The notes below the pieces were generated by a model that saw only the letters and a list, made by a program, of their open reading frames with translations, was not told where the DNA came from and did no database searches. From positions 2,790,001 to 2,854,000 of the forward strand of contig NZ_CP050145.1 in NCBI RefSeq assembly GCF_016767715.1: 64,000 nucleotides of DNA, read 5' to 3'. Positions 1 through 11,425 of this stretch are shown piece after piece. The translations under genes were made by a program, and so were the position numbers. The first letter of the stretch is position 1. Every line of letters starts with the position of its first letter. The stretch is from Mycobacteroides chelonae (lineage in GTDB: Bacteria > Actinomycetota > Actinomycetes > Mycobacteriales > Mycobacteriaceae).

Positions 1-547
1 TGAAGATGCCCTCACCCGTGGCGGTCCGATCCGCAAGCTGCAGGTTGTCCAACGCGTTGACGGTCGCGTCGCGGTTGGTGGTCGGCGAGACCAGCACCGT
101 CGCGGTACCCGCGTACGCGATCAGACCCAGGTTGATGCCCGGGGTCAGGTTGCGGGCGAACTCCTTACCGGCTTCCTTCGCGGCCCCCAGACGGTTGGGG
201 GCGACGTCGGTCGATTCCATGGACCGCGAGACGTCGATGACGAGCATCACCACGGCACGGTTCCGGGGAATCCGCACGTCATGGCTTGGCCCGGCGAGCG
301 CGATGGTCAGCACCATCAGGCCCACCACCAGCAGCGCGGTGGCCGCGTGCCGCCAGGCGCGCGGACGTTTCGGGGCGACCGAATCCAGCAGCTCGGTGTT
401 GGCGAATCGCAGCACCCGCTTCTCGCGCAGATACTGCGCAAACACATACAAACCGACCAGCGCGGCCACCAGCAGCAGGACCAGGAAGAACCACGGGTGG
501 GTAAAGCCCGTGAGAGTCATCGGCCCGAAGAACGGCAGATCACTCAT
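1..547 (-). CDS. VWA-domain membrane protein, C-terminal part cut by window edge
   Basis: Membrane-anchored von Willebrand factor A protein of the MoxR-DUF58-VWA type, matching the Rv1481 position. The visible N-terminal 182 residues hold two hydrophobic segments (about 17-37 and 68-85), followed by a MIDAS-type metal site, DVSRS, at about 105-109. The gene runs off the left edge, so the rest of the VWA fold and any C-terminal membrane segment are not seen. Its ATG shares ATGA with the stop of the upstream DUF58 gene, which indicates translational coupling. Such trios are thought to act as MoxR-driven chaperone or assembly systems for envelope complexes; the substrate here is unknown. Confidence 0.9.
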   Translation of the reverse strand, partial: MSDLPFFGPMTLTGFTHPWFFLVLLLVAALVGLYVFAQYLREKRVLRFANTELLDSVAPKRPRAWRHAATALLVVGLMVLTIALAGPSHDVRIPRNRAVVMLVIDVSRSMESTDVAPNRLGAAKEAGKEFARNLTPGINLGLIAYAGTATVLVSPTTNRDATVNALDNLQLADRTATGEGIF

Positions 548-1515
548 CGAGCCCCCGCTCCTGTCCCGGCGACCGCACCGCGGCGCTGTTGAGAGACGAA
601 TCTCACGATGTCGTTGATCCAGTCACGGTCGGTCCGCAGACTCAAAAGCGGTGCACCGCAACGACGCAATGTGCGTGCCACCTCTTCATGATGCCTTGCC
701 GCCGCCTGAGCGAAATCCCGGCGCAGGTTCTCGTCAATCCGATACTCCTTGGTGATGCCGGTCTCGGCGTCCTGCAGGAGCACCTCACCGACATCCGGAA
801 GTTCCATGTCGCGCGGGTCCAGCACCTCGATGCCCAACACCTCGTGCCGGGCCCCGATGGCGCGCAGCGGCCGCATCCAGTTGATGGGGCCCAGGAAGTC
901 GCTGATGACGACCGCCATGCCGCGGCGGCGCTCCGGGCGCCGCAGTGCGTCGATCGCCAGTGACAGATCGCCGCGGACACCCTGTGGCGCCTTCGGCATG
1001 GTGGCGATGCTGCGCAGGATGTCCTGCTCGTGGGCACGTCCGGACCGCGCCGGTAGCCGAACGATCTTGTCCCCGTTGGCGATCAGCGCGCCCAGCCGAT
1101 TTCCGCCACCGCTGTTCAGGAAGATGATGGCGGCCGCTGCCGCGACCGCGAGATCGCGCTTCTCACAGTTGGTCGTCCCGAAATCCAGGCTTGCCGACAT
1201 GTCGACCACCAGCCAGGTCTCCAGCTCGCGGTCCGCGATCATCTGGCGTACGTGCGGGCTCGTGGTTCGCGCGGTCACCGACCAATCCATCCGGCGCACG
1301 TCGTCACCGGGCTGATAGAGCCTGGACTCCCCCGGCTCCGATCCGGGACCGGGAATCAGCCCGAGGTGGTTGCCGTGCAGCACCCCGTCAAGCTTGCGGC
1401 GGATCTTCAGTTCCAAGGTCCGCAGCGCTGCCGAGAGCTGCGGATCACGGATCTCACCCCGACGCAGGGACGGGATGTCTACCGGCCGGGCGCTGCCCGG
1501 ACTGGGTGTGCTCAC
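544..1515 (-). CDS. DUF58 domain protein
   Basis: 323-residue DUF58 protein (Rv1480 position). The conserved DUF58 block ([16 protein letters not shown]) lies at about 63-78, and a VWA-like DMSAS motif at about 105-109 is the degenerate metal site usual for this family. No signal peptide or membrane segment is evident, so it is probably cytosolic. It lies between moxR and the VWA gene with 4-nt overlaps on both sides, so it is made with them. Role inferred from family: partner of MoxR ATPase in a metal- and nucleotide-dependent chaperone system. Exact function is unknown. Confidence 0.93.
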   Translation of the reverse strand: MSTPSPGSARPVDIPSLRRGEIRDPQLSAALRTLELKIRRKLDGVLHGNHLGLIPGPGSEPGESRLYQPGDDVRRMDWSVTARTTSPHVRQMIADRELETWLVVDMSASLDFGTTNCEKRDLAVAAAAAIIFLNSGGGNRLGALIANGDKIVRLPARSGRAHEQDILRSIATMPKAPQGVRGDLSLAIDALRRPERRRGMAVVISDFLGPINWMRPLRAIGARHEVLGIEVLDPRDMELPDVGEVLLQDAETGITKEYRIDENLRRDFAQAAARHHEEVARTLRRCGAPLLSLRTDRDWINDIVRFVSQQRRGAVAGTGAGAR

Positions 1516-2657
1516 CTGGGCGCGGCGTTATGGGCTGCCGGGGCCGGGCCGTTCGTCCCGACCATCGCCGGCGGCACCGAATGCCCTTGCTGCGGCACGG
1601 CATTCACCTGCGGCAGGCCCACCGTCTGCAGAATCCGGTTGATGGCGGTGTCGGCGGAAACCTCGTCGGCGAGTGCGTCGTAGCTCATTACCAGGCGGTG
1701 ACGCAGCACATCCGGGATGACCTCGATAACGTCCTGCGGGATCACGTAGTCGCGTCCACGAACCAGCGCCAGCGCCCGGGCCGACGCGATGATGCCCAGC
1801 GACGCACGGGGACTGGCGCCGTAGGAGATCCAGTTGGCGACATCGCCCAGCCCGAACTGCGCCGGGTTGCGGGTGGCCGAGATAACCCGAACCACGTAGT
1901 CGACCAGGGCGTGGTGCACGAAGTTGTTGGCGGCCAGATCCTGAAGGCGCAGCAGTGCCTCCGCGGACAGGATCTGCTTAGGCTCCGGCGGCGTGACACC
2001 CATCCGGTAGATGATCTCGCGCTCTTCTTCGACAGTCGGGTAGTCGACGTTGATCTTGAAGAGGAAGCGGTCGCGCTGTGCTTCCGGAAGCGGATACACG
2101 CCCTCGTTCTCGATCGGGTTCTGTGTGGCCATCACCAGGAACGGCTTGGGCATCGGGTAGGTCTTGCCACCGATCGAGACGTGCCGCTCGGCCATGACCT
2201 CGAGCAAGGCCGACTGCACCTTGGCGGGCGCACGGTTGATCTCGTCGGCCAGCAGGAAGTTGGCCACCACCGGGCCAAGCTCGGTGTCGAACTCTTCCTT
2301 GCCCTGGCGGTAGATGCGGGTACCGATGATGTCGGTAGGCACCAGGTCCGGGGTGAACTGGACACGGGAGAACGACCCGCCCACCACCTTGGCGAAGGTC
2401 TCGACCGCCAGCGTCTTGGCAACACCGGGCACACCTTCGAGCAACACGTGCCCCTTAGCGAGCAGACCGACCAGAATTCGCTCGACGAGCCTGTCCTGAC
2501 CCACGATGACGCGCTTGACCTCAAAAATGGCGCGCTCGAGGTTCTGCACCTCGGCGGCCAGGGCCGGTGATGTCGCACCCTGCGGGGCGTGCGGCGCGAG
2601 GCCGGCGCTTCCGCCGGAGTAACCGGCACCTCCCCCTGGTGACCCTGGTGATGACAT
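1512..2657 (-). CDS. moxR1: MoxR family AAA+ ATPase
   Basis: 381-residue MoxR ATPase (Rv1479 position). A flexible Gly/Ser/Pro-rich N-terminus is followed by the AAA core: Walker A GVPGVAKTL at about 75-83 and a Walker B region LLADEINRAP at about 135-145. The sensor and arginine-finger regions look complete, as does the C-terminal lid. The ATG at 2657 is preferred over an in-frame TTG one codon upstream. It ends in a 4-nt overlap with the DUF58 gene. In this family the ATPase remodels or matures partner proteins together with the DUF58 and VWA proteins. Being downstream of ripA-ripB suggests an envelope-related role (inference). Confidence 0.94.
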   Translation of the reverse strand: MSSPGSPGGGAGYSGGSAGLAPHAPQGATSPALAAEVQNLERAIFEVKRVIVGQDRLVERILVGLLAKGHVLLEGVPGVAKTLAVETFAKVVGGSFSRVQFTPDLVPTDIIGTRIYRQGKEEFDTELGPVVANFLLADEINRAPAKVQSALLEVMAERHVSIGGKTYPMPKPFLVMATQNPIENEGVYPLPEAQRDRFLFKINVDYPTVEEEREIIYRMGVTPPEPKQILSAEALLRLQDLAANNFVHHALVDYVVRVISATRNPAQFGLGDVANWISYGASPRASLGIIASARALALVRGRDYVIPQDVIEVIPDVLRHRLVMSYDALADEVSADTAINRILQTVGLPQVNAVPQQGHSVPPAMVGTNGPAPAAHNAAPR

Positions 2658-2841
2658 CAACTTCCCTCCGGCTCTGCCTGACGATTCCGTGCTACTTCGG
2701 TGGCTTCTTGGTAGCCATGTCCCTGTGGGCGGCGCCCAACCCTGGGCGGCGCCTCCGGTCCACTATTCCAGCATCCTGGGATTTGGTCCACGTACCCGTT
2801 CGCTGGCGCGCCGTTCTAGCTCACCCGAGAGATCAGAAGAG

Positions 2842-3609
2842 CTACCAGGCGATGATACGAACGGCGTAAGGAGTCATCCCGCCCGTGCGGACCGGCGACA
2901 CCGTCACCTTTTCGGCGCTGCCGCTGGCTTCCAGCATCTGACCGTTACCCAGGTAGATCACCACATGCTGGGAGCCACCCGGTCCGTAGAAGAGCAGATC
3001 CCCACGCTTGGCCTGCGATACGGGAATCTTCTGGCCCGCGTTGTACTGGTCACCGGAGTACTTGGGCAGCTTCACGCCGGCTGCCGCGTAGGAAAACATC
3101 GTGAAGCCCGAGCAGTCGAAGCCCACCTTGCCCGCGTCGTAGTCGACGCCGCCGCTGGGGCCGCGGACGGTGCCGCCACCCCACGAGTACGGAACACCCA
3201 GCTGGGTGCCGCCGCGCTGGATCACAGCTTCCACCGCCTGCCGGCCGTACACGAGCGGACGCCCCGCGCCCGCGGATGCGCGATTGCCACCGATGCCCAA
3301 TGCGCCCAATGCGGTCTGTCCGACCCCCATGACCCCGTTCATAATCTTCGCGGGGTCCGCACCCTGGCTCGGCCCGGCAAAGGGCAGGGTGTTGTCCCAG
3401 TCGCCGCCCGACGGGTTCAGCCCCAGAGCGTTGAGGAAGGCAGTACCGACATTCGGCCCAAGTGGATTGTCATCGGCGGTGGCCCGCGGCACACCCATGA
3501 ACAGCACCAGTGCGATAGCGATCCCGACAGCGAGGGCGGCACGTAATACAAAGAGGCCCTGCACCTTGAGCAATTTCGTCGTTCTCGCTGCGTTCACCGA
3601 TTTCACCAC
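2842..3609 (-). CDS. ripB: NlpC/P60 peptidoglycan endopeptidase RipB
   Basis: Secreted D,L-endopeptidase that cleaves peptidoglycan stem peptides (Rv1478 position), 255 residues. A hydrophobic signal or anchor region spans about 17-45, then a short linker, then an NlpC/P60 domain from about 118 to the end. The catalytic Cys is in GFDCSG (Cys166) and the His in SQHVVIYLG (His215). It lacks the coiled-coil region of RipA. Start choice: GTG at 3609 or the adjacent GTG at 3606, whose GTGA overlaps the ripA stop. Coupling to ripA agrees with the paired action of the two enzymes in septum splitting known in mycobacteria. Confidence 0.93.
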   Translation of the reverse strand: MVKSVNAARTTKLLKVQGLFVLRAALAVGIAIALVLFMGVPRATADDNPLGPNVGTAFLNALGLNPSGGDWDNTLPFAGPSQGADPAKIMNGVMGVGQTALGALGIGGNRASAGAGRPLVYGRQAVEAVIQRGGTQLGVPYSWGGGTVRGPSGGVDYDAGKVGFDCSGFTMFSYAAAGVKLPKYSGDQYNAGQKIPVSQAKRGDLLFYGPGGSQHVVIYLGNGQMLEASGSAEKVTVSPVRTGGMTPYAVRIIAW

Positions 3610-5099
3610 TCAATCAGTCGGGTTACAAAGGGCGTCATGCCACTGGTCCGCACCGGCGACACCTTGACCACGTCGCCGGTGTTCGGCGCCTCGAGCATCT
3701 GACCGTTGCCGAGGTAGAGGGCCACGTGCTGACTTGCGTTGGGGCCGTAGAAAATCATGTCGCCGCGCTTCATCTGCGCACTGGGCACCTTGCGTCCGGA
3801 GTTGTACTGATACCCGGTGTAGTGCCTGAGTCTGATGCCGACCGCGGCGAAGCCGTACATCATCAGTCCGGAGCAGTCGTAACCGACAGTTCCTGCGCCC
3901 GAATCGATTCCGCGGGTTGGGCCGTTGTACGAACCACCGCCCCATGAGTACGGCGTGCCCATCGCGCTACCCGCACGGGCAATCACCCGCTCCACGTTTT
4001 CCCGGCCGTAAACCTTGGGGATGTACTCGCCGCCCTCACTGGAGGCGGCGGCCGCCGGGGCAGCCTTGGGGCAGAAGATGCCGATCACACCGCATACCGC
4101 GGACTGGCCGACGTTGGCGGCGGTGTTGCCGATGCCCAGCACCATGTTGATGGTCTGTGTCGGATCGGTAGGCACGTTGGCGCTGGCGATCATCGGGAGC
4201 GTGGTGTCCCATTCGCCACCACCTGCGGCAGCGGGGGCCGGCCCCTCGGTCCATTCGTTCCCGTTTCCGGCGATGGCAGCGCTCGGATTGATCACCCGCG
4301 CACTTGCGGCCGACGCCGAATACTCCGGCCCACGGGCGGCCGCTAGCTGTGCCTCGGCGCTCTTCTTCTTTGCCGCTAGTTCCGAGGCTATGCCGCGCTG
4401 AGATTCCAGCTTCTTCTGCACGTCGTGCATCGCAGCCACCAGATCGTCCTGCTGCTTCTGCGCATCCGCCGTCGCCTGGTCGGCCTTCTCCTGAATGGCC
4501 CGTGCCTGTGACTGCTTGTTCACCTGCTCGGTACGTGCCCGGCGCAGGTTGTCCATGACGGTTTGCGAGCTCGATTCCACGCTCTTGGTCACCGAGGCAA
4601 GGCGCACCACATCGTCGGGATTGGTCGCCGTCAGATATGAGCCAGACGGCCCCGCCATGTAGGTGGCCACGGCCATCCGGTCGAACTTGCCCTGCGCCTC
4701 GGCGATGGCGCCATTCGCGGCGTCGACCGCGCGCTGACCTTCTTCAACTGCTTGACCGGCCGCGGCGGCGTTATCGCGCGCGTCTTGCAGGTCGACCAGG
4801 CCCTTGTTGATGGATTCCTGCTGGGTCTGCACGTCGGCGGTGAGCTGTTCGATCTGCTGGTTGGTATCGGCCAACTGAGTGATCAACGAGGCCATGTCGT
4901 TCGGCTCGGCGGAGGTTACGGGCAGCGTCGTGGGCCACATCATCAGACTGGCGGTCATTAGCGGCGGCACCATCAGCGCGACCACCGCGGTTCGTTTGCC
5001 ACGCACCACGAAACGGTCCGCGAAATGCTGCGGGACTGTCCGTTTCATTCGGTCTGCCGTCTCCTCGATCTTCGGCGTGCGGCGAGCCTTCTCGGTCAT
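3603..5099 (-). CDS. ripA: NlpC/P60 peptidoglycan endopeptidase RipA
   Basis: Secreted septal peptidoglycan hydrolase (Rv1477 position), needed for daughter-cell separation in mycobacteria. 498 residues: basic N-terminus, hydrophobic signal segment at about 39-58, a long Gln/Ala/Glu-rich coiled coil at about 65-250 that occludes the active site in the known zymogen, a Pro/Ala-rich linker, then NlpC/P60 with GYDCSG (Cys409) and SQHVALYLG (His458). The start at 5099 leaves a long n-region; an internal ATG (MKRTV, codon 18) would give a more usual signal peptide, so the exact start is uncertain. Upstream lies an AT-rich region with a perfect palindrome and GTCACA boxes. Confidence 0.95.
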   Translation of the reverse strand: MTEKARRTPKIEETADRMKRTVPQHFADRFVVRGKRTAVVALMVPPLMTASLMMWPTTLPVTSAEPNDMASLITQLADTNQQIEQLTADVQTQQESINKGLVDLQDARDNAAAAGQAVEEGQRAVDAANGAIAEAQGKFDRMAVATYMAGPSGSYLTATNPDDVVRLASVTKSVESSSQTVMDNLRRARTEQVNKQSQARAIQEKADQATADAQKQQDDLVAAMHDVQKKLESQRGIASELAAKKKSAEAQLAAARGPEYSASAASARVINPSAAIAGNGNEWTEGPAPAAAGGGEWDTTLPMIASANVPTDPTQTINMVLGIGNTAANVGQSAVCGVIGIFCPKAAPAAAASSEGGEYIPKVYGRENVERVIARAGSAMGTPYSWGGGSYNGPTRGIDSGAGTVGYDCSGLMMYGFAAVGIRLRHYTGYQYNSGRKVPSAQMKRGDMIFYGPNASQHVALYLGNGQMLEAPNTGDVVKVSPVRTSGMTPFVTRLIEW

Positions 5100-5364
5100 A
5101 GCGGCCCTTCCCCGACACGCTCCCAGTTGTCACATAAGACGCACTAACCACTTTGGCGCCACTTGCACCGTACGTCACTTTTGCAACTAATGAAACTTTA
5201 GTCACAAATTACAAAGTTGTAATTAATTGGCCTCTGACAGGCAATTGGCGGCACGCCTTCTGACGGTTAATTGCCCCGAATTGAATACCGGCAGATCATC
5301 CCGGTTCCATACTGCGCGCGGCTATTTCATGAAAAAACAGGCTGCGCGAATGGTTTGCAAATCG
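5100..5364. other. AT-rich ripA upstream region
   Basis: A 265-base gene-free stretch between ripA and the membrane-protein gene. It is clearly more AT-rich than its surroundings. It carries a perfect 18-bp palindrome at 5207-5224 and GTCACA hexamers at 5129-5134 and 5201-5206 (plus a partial GTCACT at 5174). It probably holds the ripA promoter and operators. No riboswitch consensus was recognised. Confidence 0.5.
5207..5224. promoter_or_regulatory. Perfect 18-bp palindrome upstream of ripA
   Basis: AATTACAA-AG-TTGTAATT: 8-bp perfect arms around a 2-nt centre, 108 nt before the ripA start. The left edge touches a GTCACA box (5201-5206), a hexamer like the half-sites reported for the cell-cycle regulator MtrA, which is known to control ripA in M. 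tuberculosis. The palindrome is seen directly; the regulator assignment is inference. Confidence 0.45.
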
Positions 5365-5922
5365 TTACTTAACCGAGTCGTTCGCGAATCGGCCGCGCAC
5401 GAGCGTAATTCCGGCGCACACCGCCGCGACGAGCAGGACAAGCGCAATGGTCAACGCCGTCCATGAGAAGTGCTCTCGCCCGATCTCGTTCACGAAGTTG
5501 TTCGCAGAGAGCACGGCGTTGCCCGTCTTGGCGACGTCCTGCCCGGCCTCCAGCGTCACCCTGTCGAACGTGGCGCTGTAGGTACCGGCGTAGGACGGAC
5601 TGATGACCAGGACCGTCGAGTCCGGGTGGTCCTTGCCGATCTCGGTGGCGATATCGCGCAACGGTGTATCGATCCAGGGATTGTTGGGAAGCGCCACGAC
5701 CTTCAGGTCGATGTTCTTGGCGTGCGCCTTCGCGATGACATCCTTTAATCCGGCGACATCCGCCGACGGGGCGGCGACTCCGTCCTCGTTGACATCCGCG
5801 CGCGCCATCTCCAGGCACTTGACCGACCAGCCGAGCGGATCGGTGCCCGCGGTCTGGACCGAGACGCCCACCGCCTGGCACAGCTCGGCGGGGATGAAGG
5901 TGGGCAAGTGCTGCGGCGTCAC
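5365..5922 (-). CDS. Rv1476-type single-pass membrane protein
   Basis: 185-residue conserved mycobacterial membrane protein at the Rv1476 position. Residues about 1-150 form a soluble domain with alternating beta/alpha character. A single hydrophobic segment (about 156-176, WTALTIALVLLVAAVCAGI) is followed by a short positively charged tail, so the bulk is probably on one membrane face with a C-terminal anchor. The GTG start at 5922 is supported by a -10-like TAGATT box ending exactly 7 nt upstream (leaderless pattern). It precedes ripA in the same direction with a 265-base gap, so ripA may have its own promoter. Function unknown. Confidence 0.85.
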   Translation of the reverse strand: MTPQHLPTFIPAELCQAVGVSVQTAGTDPLGWSVKCLEMARADVNEDGVAAPSADVAGLKDVIAKAHAKNIDLKVVALPNNPWIDTPLRDIATEIGKDHPDSTVLVISPSYAGTYSATFDRVTLEAGQDVAKTGNAVLSANNFVNEIGREHFSWTALTIALVLLVAAVCAGITLVRGRFANDSVK

Positions 5923-5928
5923 GCGATC

Positions 5929-5934
5929 AATCTA
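5929..5934 (-). promoter_or_regulatory. -10 box TAGATT, leaderless promoter
   Basis: TAGATT on the minus strand, with six bases between it and the GTG at 5922. The -7 position of the hexamer fits transcription starting at the G of the start codon. It supports that start. Confidence 0.55.
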
Positions 5935-6060
5935 ACCCGCACCGGGCGCGGTGTTGCGCAGGTAGACCCGCAGCATTTCGCGTGCATAACGACACCCTGG
6001 CCGACAGTGACCGATGCCACGACGGGAATGGCGGGTGAAATTTGGGCATCCCCCTTATTA

Positions 6061-6076
6061 CGGGACAAGCGTACTG
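6061..6076 (+). promoter_or_regulatory. Candidate AcnR operator
   Basis: CGGGAC-AAG-CGTACTG. The operator I recall for the Corynebacterium glutamicum aconitase repressor AcnR is CAGNAC-NNN-CGTACTG, so the match fails at one defined position (second base). It lies just before a TAGACT -10 box, where a bound repressor would block polymerase, and the TetR gene following acn is the expected repressor. Confidence 0.65.
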
Positions 6077-6077
6077 T

Positions 6078-8981
<2,904 letters not shown>

Positions 8982-8997
8982 AAACGGCTGAACAACA

Positions 8998-9570
8998 GTG
9001 CCGCGCGTTAGCGAGGATCACCTCGCGGCTCGTCGCCGCCAGATCCTTGATGGCGCGCGGCGCTGTTTTGCCGAGTACGGGTACGACGGCGCCACCGTGC
9101 GCCGCCTCGAACACACCATCGGCATGTCGCGGGGGGCGATATTCCACCATTTCCGCGACAAGGACACGCTGTTCTTCGCGCTGGCCCGCGAAGACGCCGA
9201 ACGGATGGCGAACGTCGCCAGCCGCGAGGGTCTGGTGCAGGTGATGCGCGACATGCTGGCCGACCCCAATCAGTTCGATTGGTTGGCCACGCGTTTGGAG
9301 ATCGCCCGCAAGCTGCGCAACGACCCCGAATTCCGGCGGGGCTGGAACCAGCGATCAGAAGAACTCAACACCGCCACACTGGCACGGCTGCAACGCCAGA
9401 AGAAGGCCGGCCGATTGCGCGAGGACGTGCCCAGTGAGGTGATCCTGGGGTATCTGGATCTGGTGCTCGATGGCCTGGTGGCCCGCCTGGCCGCCGGAGA
9501 GTCCACCGAAAGCCTCAGCCGCGTCCTGGATCTCGTCGAGGACTCGGTGCGCCGTGCCGATCACTCCTGA
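8998..9570 (+). CDS. acnR: TetR-family repressor AcnR
   Basis: 190-residue TetR regulator (Rv1474c position). The HTH lies within about 10-57 (ILDGARRCFAEYGYDGATV ... GMSRGAIFHHFRDKDTLF), and the C-terminal ligand-binding region has no named ligand; citrate binding is known for the corynebacterial AcnR. Starts with GTG 16 nt after acn, so the two are co-transcribed. The AcnR-like operator before acn suggests autoregulated repression of the acn-acnR operon. The name rests on synteny plus the operator. Confidence 0.85.
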   Translation: MPRVSEDHLAARRRQILDGARRCFAEYGYDGATVRRLEHTIGMSRGAIFHHFRDKDTLFFALAREDAERMANVASREGLVQVMRDMLADPNQFDWLATRLEIARKLRNDPEFRRGWNQRSEELNTATLARLQRQKKAGRLREDVPSEVILGYLDLVLDGLVARLAAGESTESLSRVLDLVEDSVRRADHS

Positions 9571-10084
9571 TACCAAGGACTGGACCTGGGTCCTGGATAA
9601 CCGCTGCGCGGAGTGTGGATTTGATCCCGCCACAACATCTTTCACCCAGATACCCGATATCGTGCGGGGCAACCTGGCGGCGTGGCAGCCGGTGTTGTCC
9701 CGGCCAGAGGTGCGCCAACGTCCCGATGAGCAGACCTGGTCGCCGCTGGAGTACGGCGCCCACGTCCGGGACGTGTTCCGCATCTTCCTGACCCGGTTGC
9801 AGCTGATGCTCGCCGAGGAGGATCCGCTATTCGAGAACTGGGACCAGGACAAGACCGCCATCGAAGACAGGTACGCCGCACAGGACCCGCAGACGGTGGC
9901 GCGGGAGCTGGCCACCGCGGGCGAAGCCATCGCCGCCGCCTTCGCCGGGGTGCCCGCAGGCTCGCTAAGCCGTCGCGGAAGGCGAAGCAACGGTTCAGTT
10001 TTCACCGTCGAGACACTGGGTCTGTATTTCGTGCACGACCCGGTGCATCACCTGCACGATGTTTCCCGCCTGCCAGCGGACTAG
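9554..10084 (+). CDS. DinB-like protein
   Basis: 176-residue protein of the DinB/mycothiol-dependent four-helix-bundle type (a motif like HVRDVFRIF and a C-terminal VHHLHDV rich in metal-ligand histidines). No signal peptide. Start: GTG at 9554, which overlaps the end of acnR by 17 nt; the open frame continues further upstream but would be buried in acnR. Family members bind a divalent metal and some are thiol transferases or detoxification enzymes; the substrate here is unknown. It shares a CTAG stop-codon overlap with the convergent secreted-protein gene. Confidence 0.75.
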   Translation: MPITPDTKDWTWVLDNRCAECGFDPATTSFTQIPDIVRGNLAAWQPVLSRPEVRQRPDEQTWSPLEYGAHVRDVFRIFLTRLQLMLAEEDPLFENWDQDKTAIEDRYAAQDPQTVARELATAGEAIAAAFAGVPAGSLSRRGRRSNGSVFTVETLGLYFVHDPVHHLHDVSRLPAD

Positions 10085-10623
10085 TGCGGGAAGTCGATGA
10101 CGGCGCGCGCGGGCGTGTCGGCGATGTACACCACCGGACATTTCGAAGCCTGTGCAGCGACCTTCCAGGCCATCACGCCGTTCTTGTCTTTGAAGATGTC
10201 CGGGTCCTGCAGCAGTCGAGCTGATCGAACCACCGGGGCGCCCGCGGGCGCGCCGAGATCCTTCGGCTGCGGAAAGGACTTCACCTGCTGGTTCTCGGGT
10301 CGGTCCCACGTTCCCAGCACGGTGTCGTGTGCCGCGGCGCCCCGAAATGCCACCGCGTATCCGCCGCTCACCGGAGTTACCGAGAACGGTGGTGCCTGCC
10401 AGTAGGTGACGGGCCCGGTCGGCGGCGCCAGCTTGTCGGGCCCGAAGCTGAACGTCACCCTGTCGAGGTCGTCGAGGGTTTCGATGCGCACATCGTGCAG
10501 GACGTTGGCGTAGTTCTCGGCGCCACCATCGGTCAACGTCGGGCACTCCGGCGCGGCTGTCGCCTGCGGGGCACCTACGAGCGAGCCGACTACTAGTACA
10601 GGCGGTACCAGGTATCGATACAT
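10081..10623 (-). CDS. Secreted AMIN-like domain protein
   Basis: 180-residue exported protein. Signal peptide at about 1-24 (LVPPVLVVGSLVGAPQATA), then a beta-rich domain like the AMIN-like domain of actinobacterial (lipo)proteins: the ETLDDLDRVTFSFG strand motif near the N-terminus and a PARAVIDFPH terminus. Cys residues near both ends could pair. The ATG at 10623 is chosen because it begins the signal peptide; the open frame extends slightly further. It is a paralogue of the next lipoprotein (same DxDRVTFxFG and terminal VxDxPH). No enzymatic residues were recognised; cell-wall binding is a guess from the domain name. Confidence 0.75.
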   Translation of the reverse strand: MYRYLVPPVLVVGSLVGAPQATAAPECPTLTDGGAENYANVLHDVRIETLDDLDRVTFSFGPDKLAPPTGPVTYWQAPPFSVTPVSGGYAVAFRGAAAHDTVLGTWDRPENQQVKSFPQPKDLGAPAGAPVVRSARLLQDPDIFKDKNGVMAWKVAAQASKCPVVYIADTPARAVIDFPH

Positions 10624-10728
10624 GGTTAGCGAATGTACGGCCTCACGCACCGAACCGCTGGCGTTCGGGCGGGGATTGTCCTGGGTTGCTAACCGTGGCG
10701 CAGGCGGTGGTGCCCGGTCACAACTCCG

Positions 10729-11361
10729 CTAGTGCGGCAGATCGACCACGAGACGAGGCGGATTGGTCAGCGTGCTCACCTGAGGGCAGCGCTGTTTGTT
10801 CAGGCCCAGCGCCCACCGCACCTTCCCCTCGAAGTCCTCGCCTTGCTCGGCTTCTGCCAGGATCGGGAAGTCCTTCGGCTTGATCTCACTCGGCCCCGGA
10901 TAAGACCGGATGGGCTTATCGGTCTCGTGCGCGGACGCGCCGTCGAAGAGCACACCGAGCAGGGCGGATCCGGCGACGATGACGTTGTCTCCCTTGGGGC
11001 CCGCGGACACGCTGGTGGGGCTGTCCACCGTGTACCTGGGAACCACCAGCTCGTCCAGCGCCACCTTGCTCTTGGCGTCCGGCCCGAATTCGAAGGTGAC
11101 CCTGTCGTAGTCGTCCTGCTTGCCCACCCGCACATCCCGCAGCTGGGTGGCGACGTTCTTGCCGCCGCCACCGCTGACCGTCTCGCACGCCGTGACACGG
11201 AAGGTCTCCGGGGCGGGTGTCGACGTTTGCGGCAACGCCGTCGTGGTGGCCACGGGCGACACCGCCTCGTCCACCTGGCGCACCTGACCGGCGCAACCGG
11301 ATGCCGTCAGTGCCGCCAGCGCCAGCACGCCGATTTTCCGGATACCGCCATGTCCTCGCAT
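10729..11361 (-). CDS. AMIN-like domain lipoprotein
   Basis: 210-residue lipoprotein: lipobox TASGC at about residues 18-22, then a Thr/Pro-rich linker, then the same AMIN-like domain as its neighbour (DDYDRVTFEFG and the terminal PPRLVVDLPH). The ATG at 11361 is supported by a TACCGT -10 box exactly 7 nt upstream. The two genes are tandem, same strand, 105 bases apart, and probably arose by duplication. The lipid anchor versus a cleaved signal suggests one surface-anchored and one released form. Function unknown. Confidence 0.8.
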   Translation of the reverse strand: MRGHGGIRKIGVLALAALTASGCAGQVRQVDEAVSPVATTTALPQTSTPAPETFRVTACETVSGGGGKNVATQLRDVRVGKQDDYDRVTFEFGPDAKSKVALDELVVPRYTVDSPTSVSAGPKGDNVIVAGSALLGVLFDGASAHETDKPIRSYPGPSEIKPKDFPILAEAEQGEDFEGKVRWALGLNKQRCPQVSTLTNPPRLVVDLPH

Positions 11362-11367
11362 CGCATA

Positions 11368-11373
11368 ACGGTA
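11368..11373 (-). promoter_or_regulatory. -10 box TACCGT, leaderless promoter
   Basis: Minus-strand TACCGT with six bases to the ATG at 11361. It fits a leaderless transcript for the AMIN-like lipoprotein. Confidence 0.5.
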
Positions 11374-11425
11374 GCAACAATTGTCGCCCGAAAGCTCAAC
11401 GGGCACACTGCGTGTCGGACGCCAG

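Noticed and set aside
1191..2570. 459-codon plus-strand open frame over moxR and the DUF58 gene
   Set aside because: Both minus-strand genes show clear family motifs; the plus-strand product does not.
2726..2753. Two direct copies of TGGGCGGCGCC, 17 bp apart, in the ripB-moxR gap
   Set aside because: Short GC-only repeats that also form weak hairpins; no T-tract and no known regulator, so not called as terminator or operator.
5100..5364. Possible c-di-AMP riboswitch before ripA
   Set aside because: Such elements precede some actinobacterial cell-wall hydrolase genes, but none of the conserved core sequence was found here and the region is too AT-rich.
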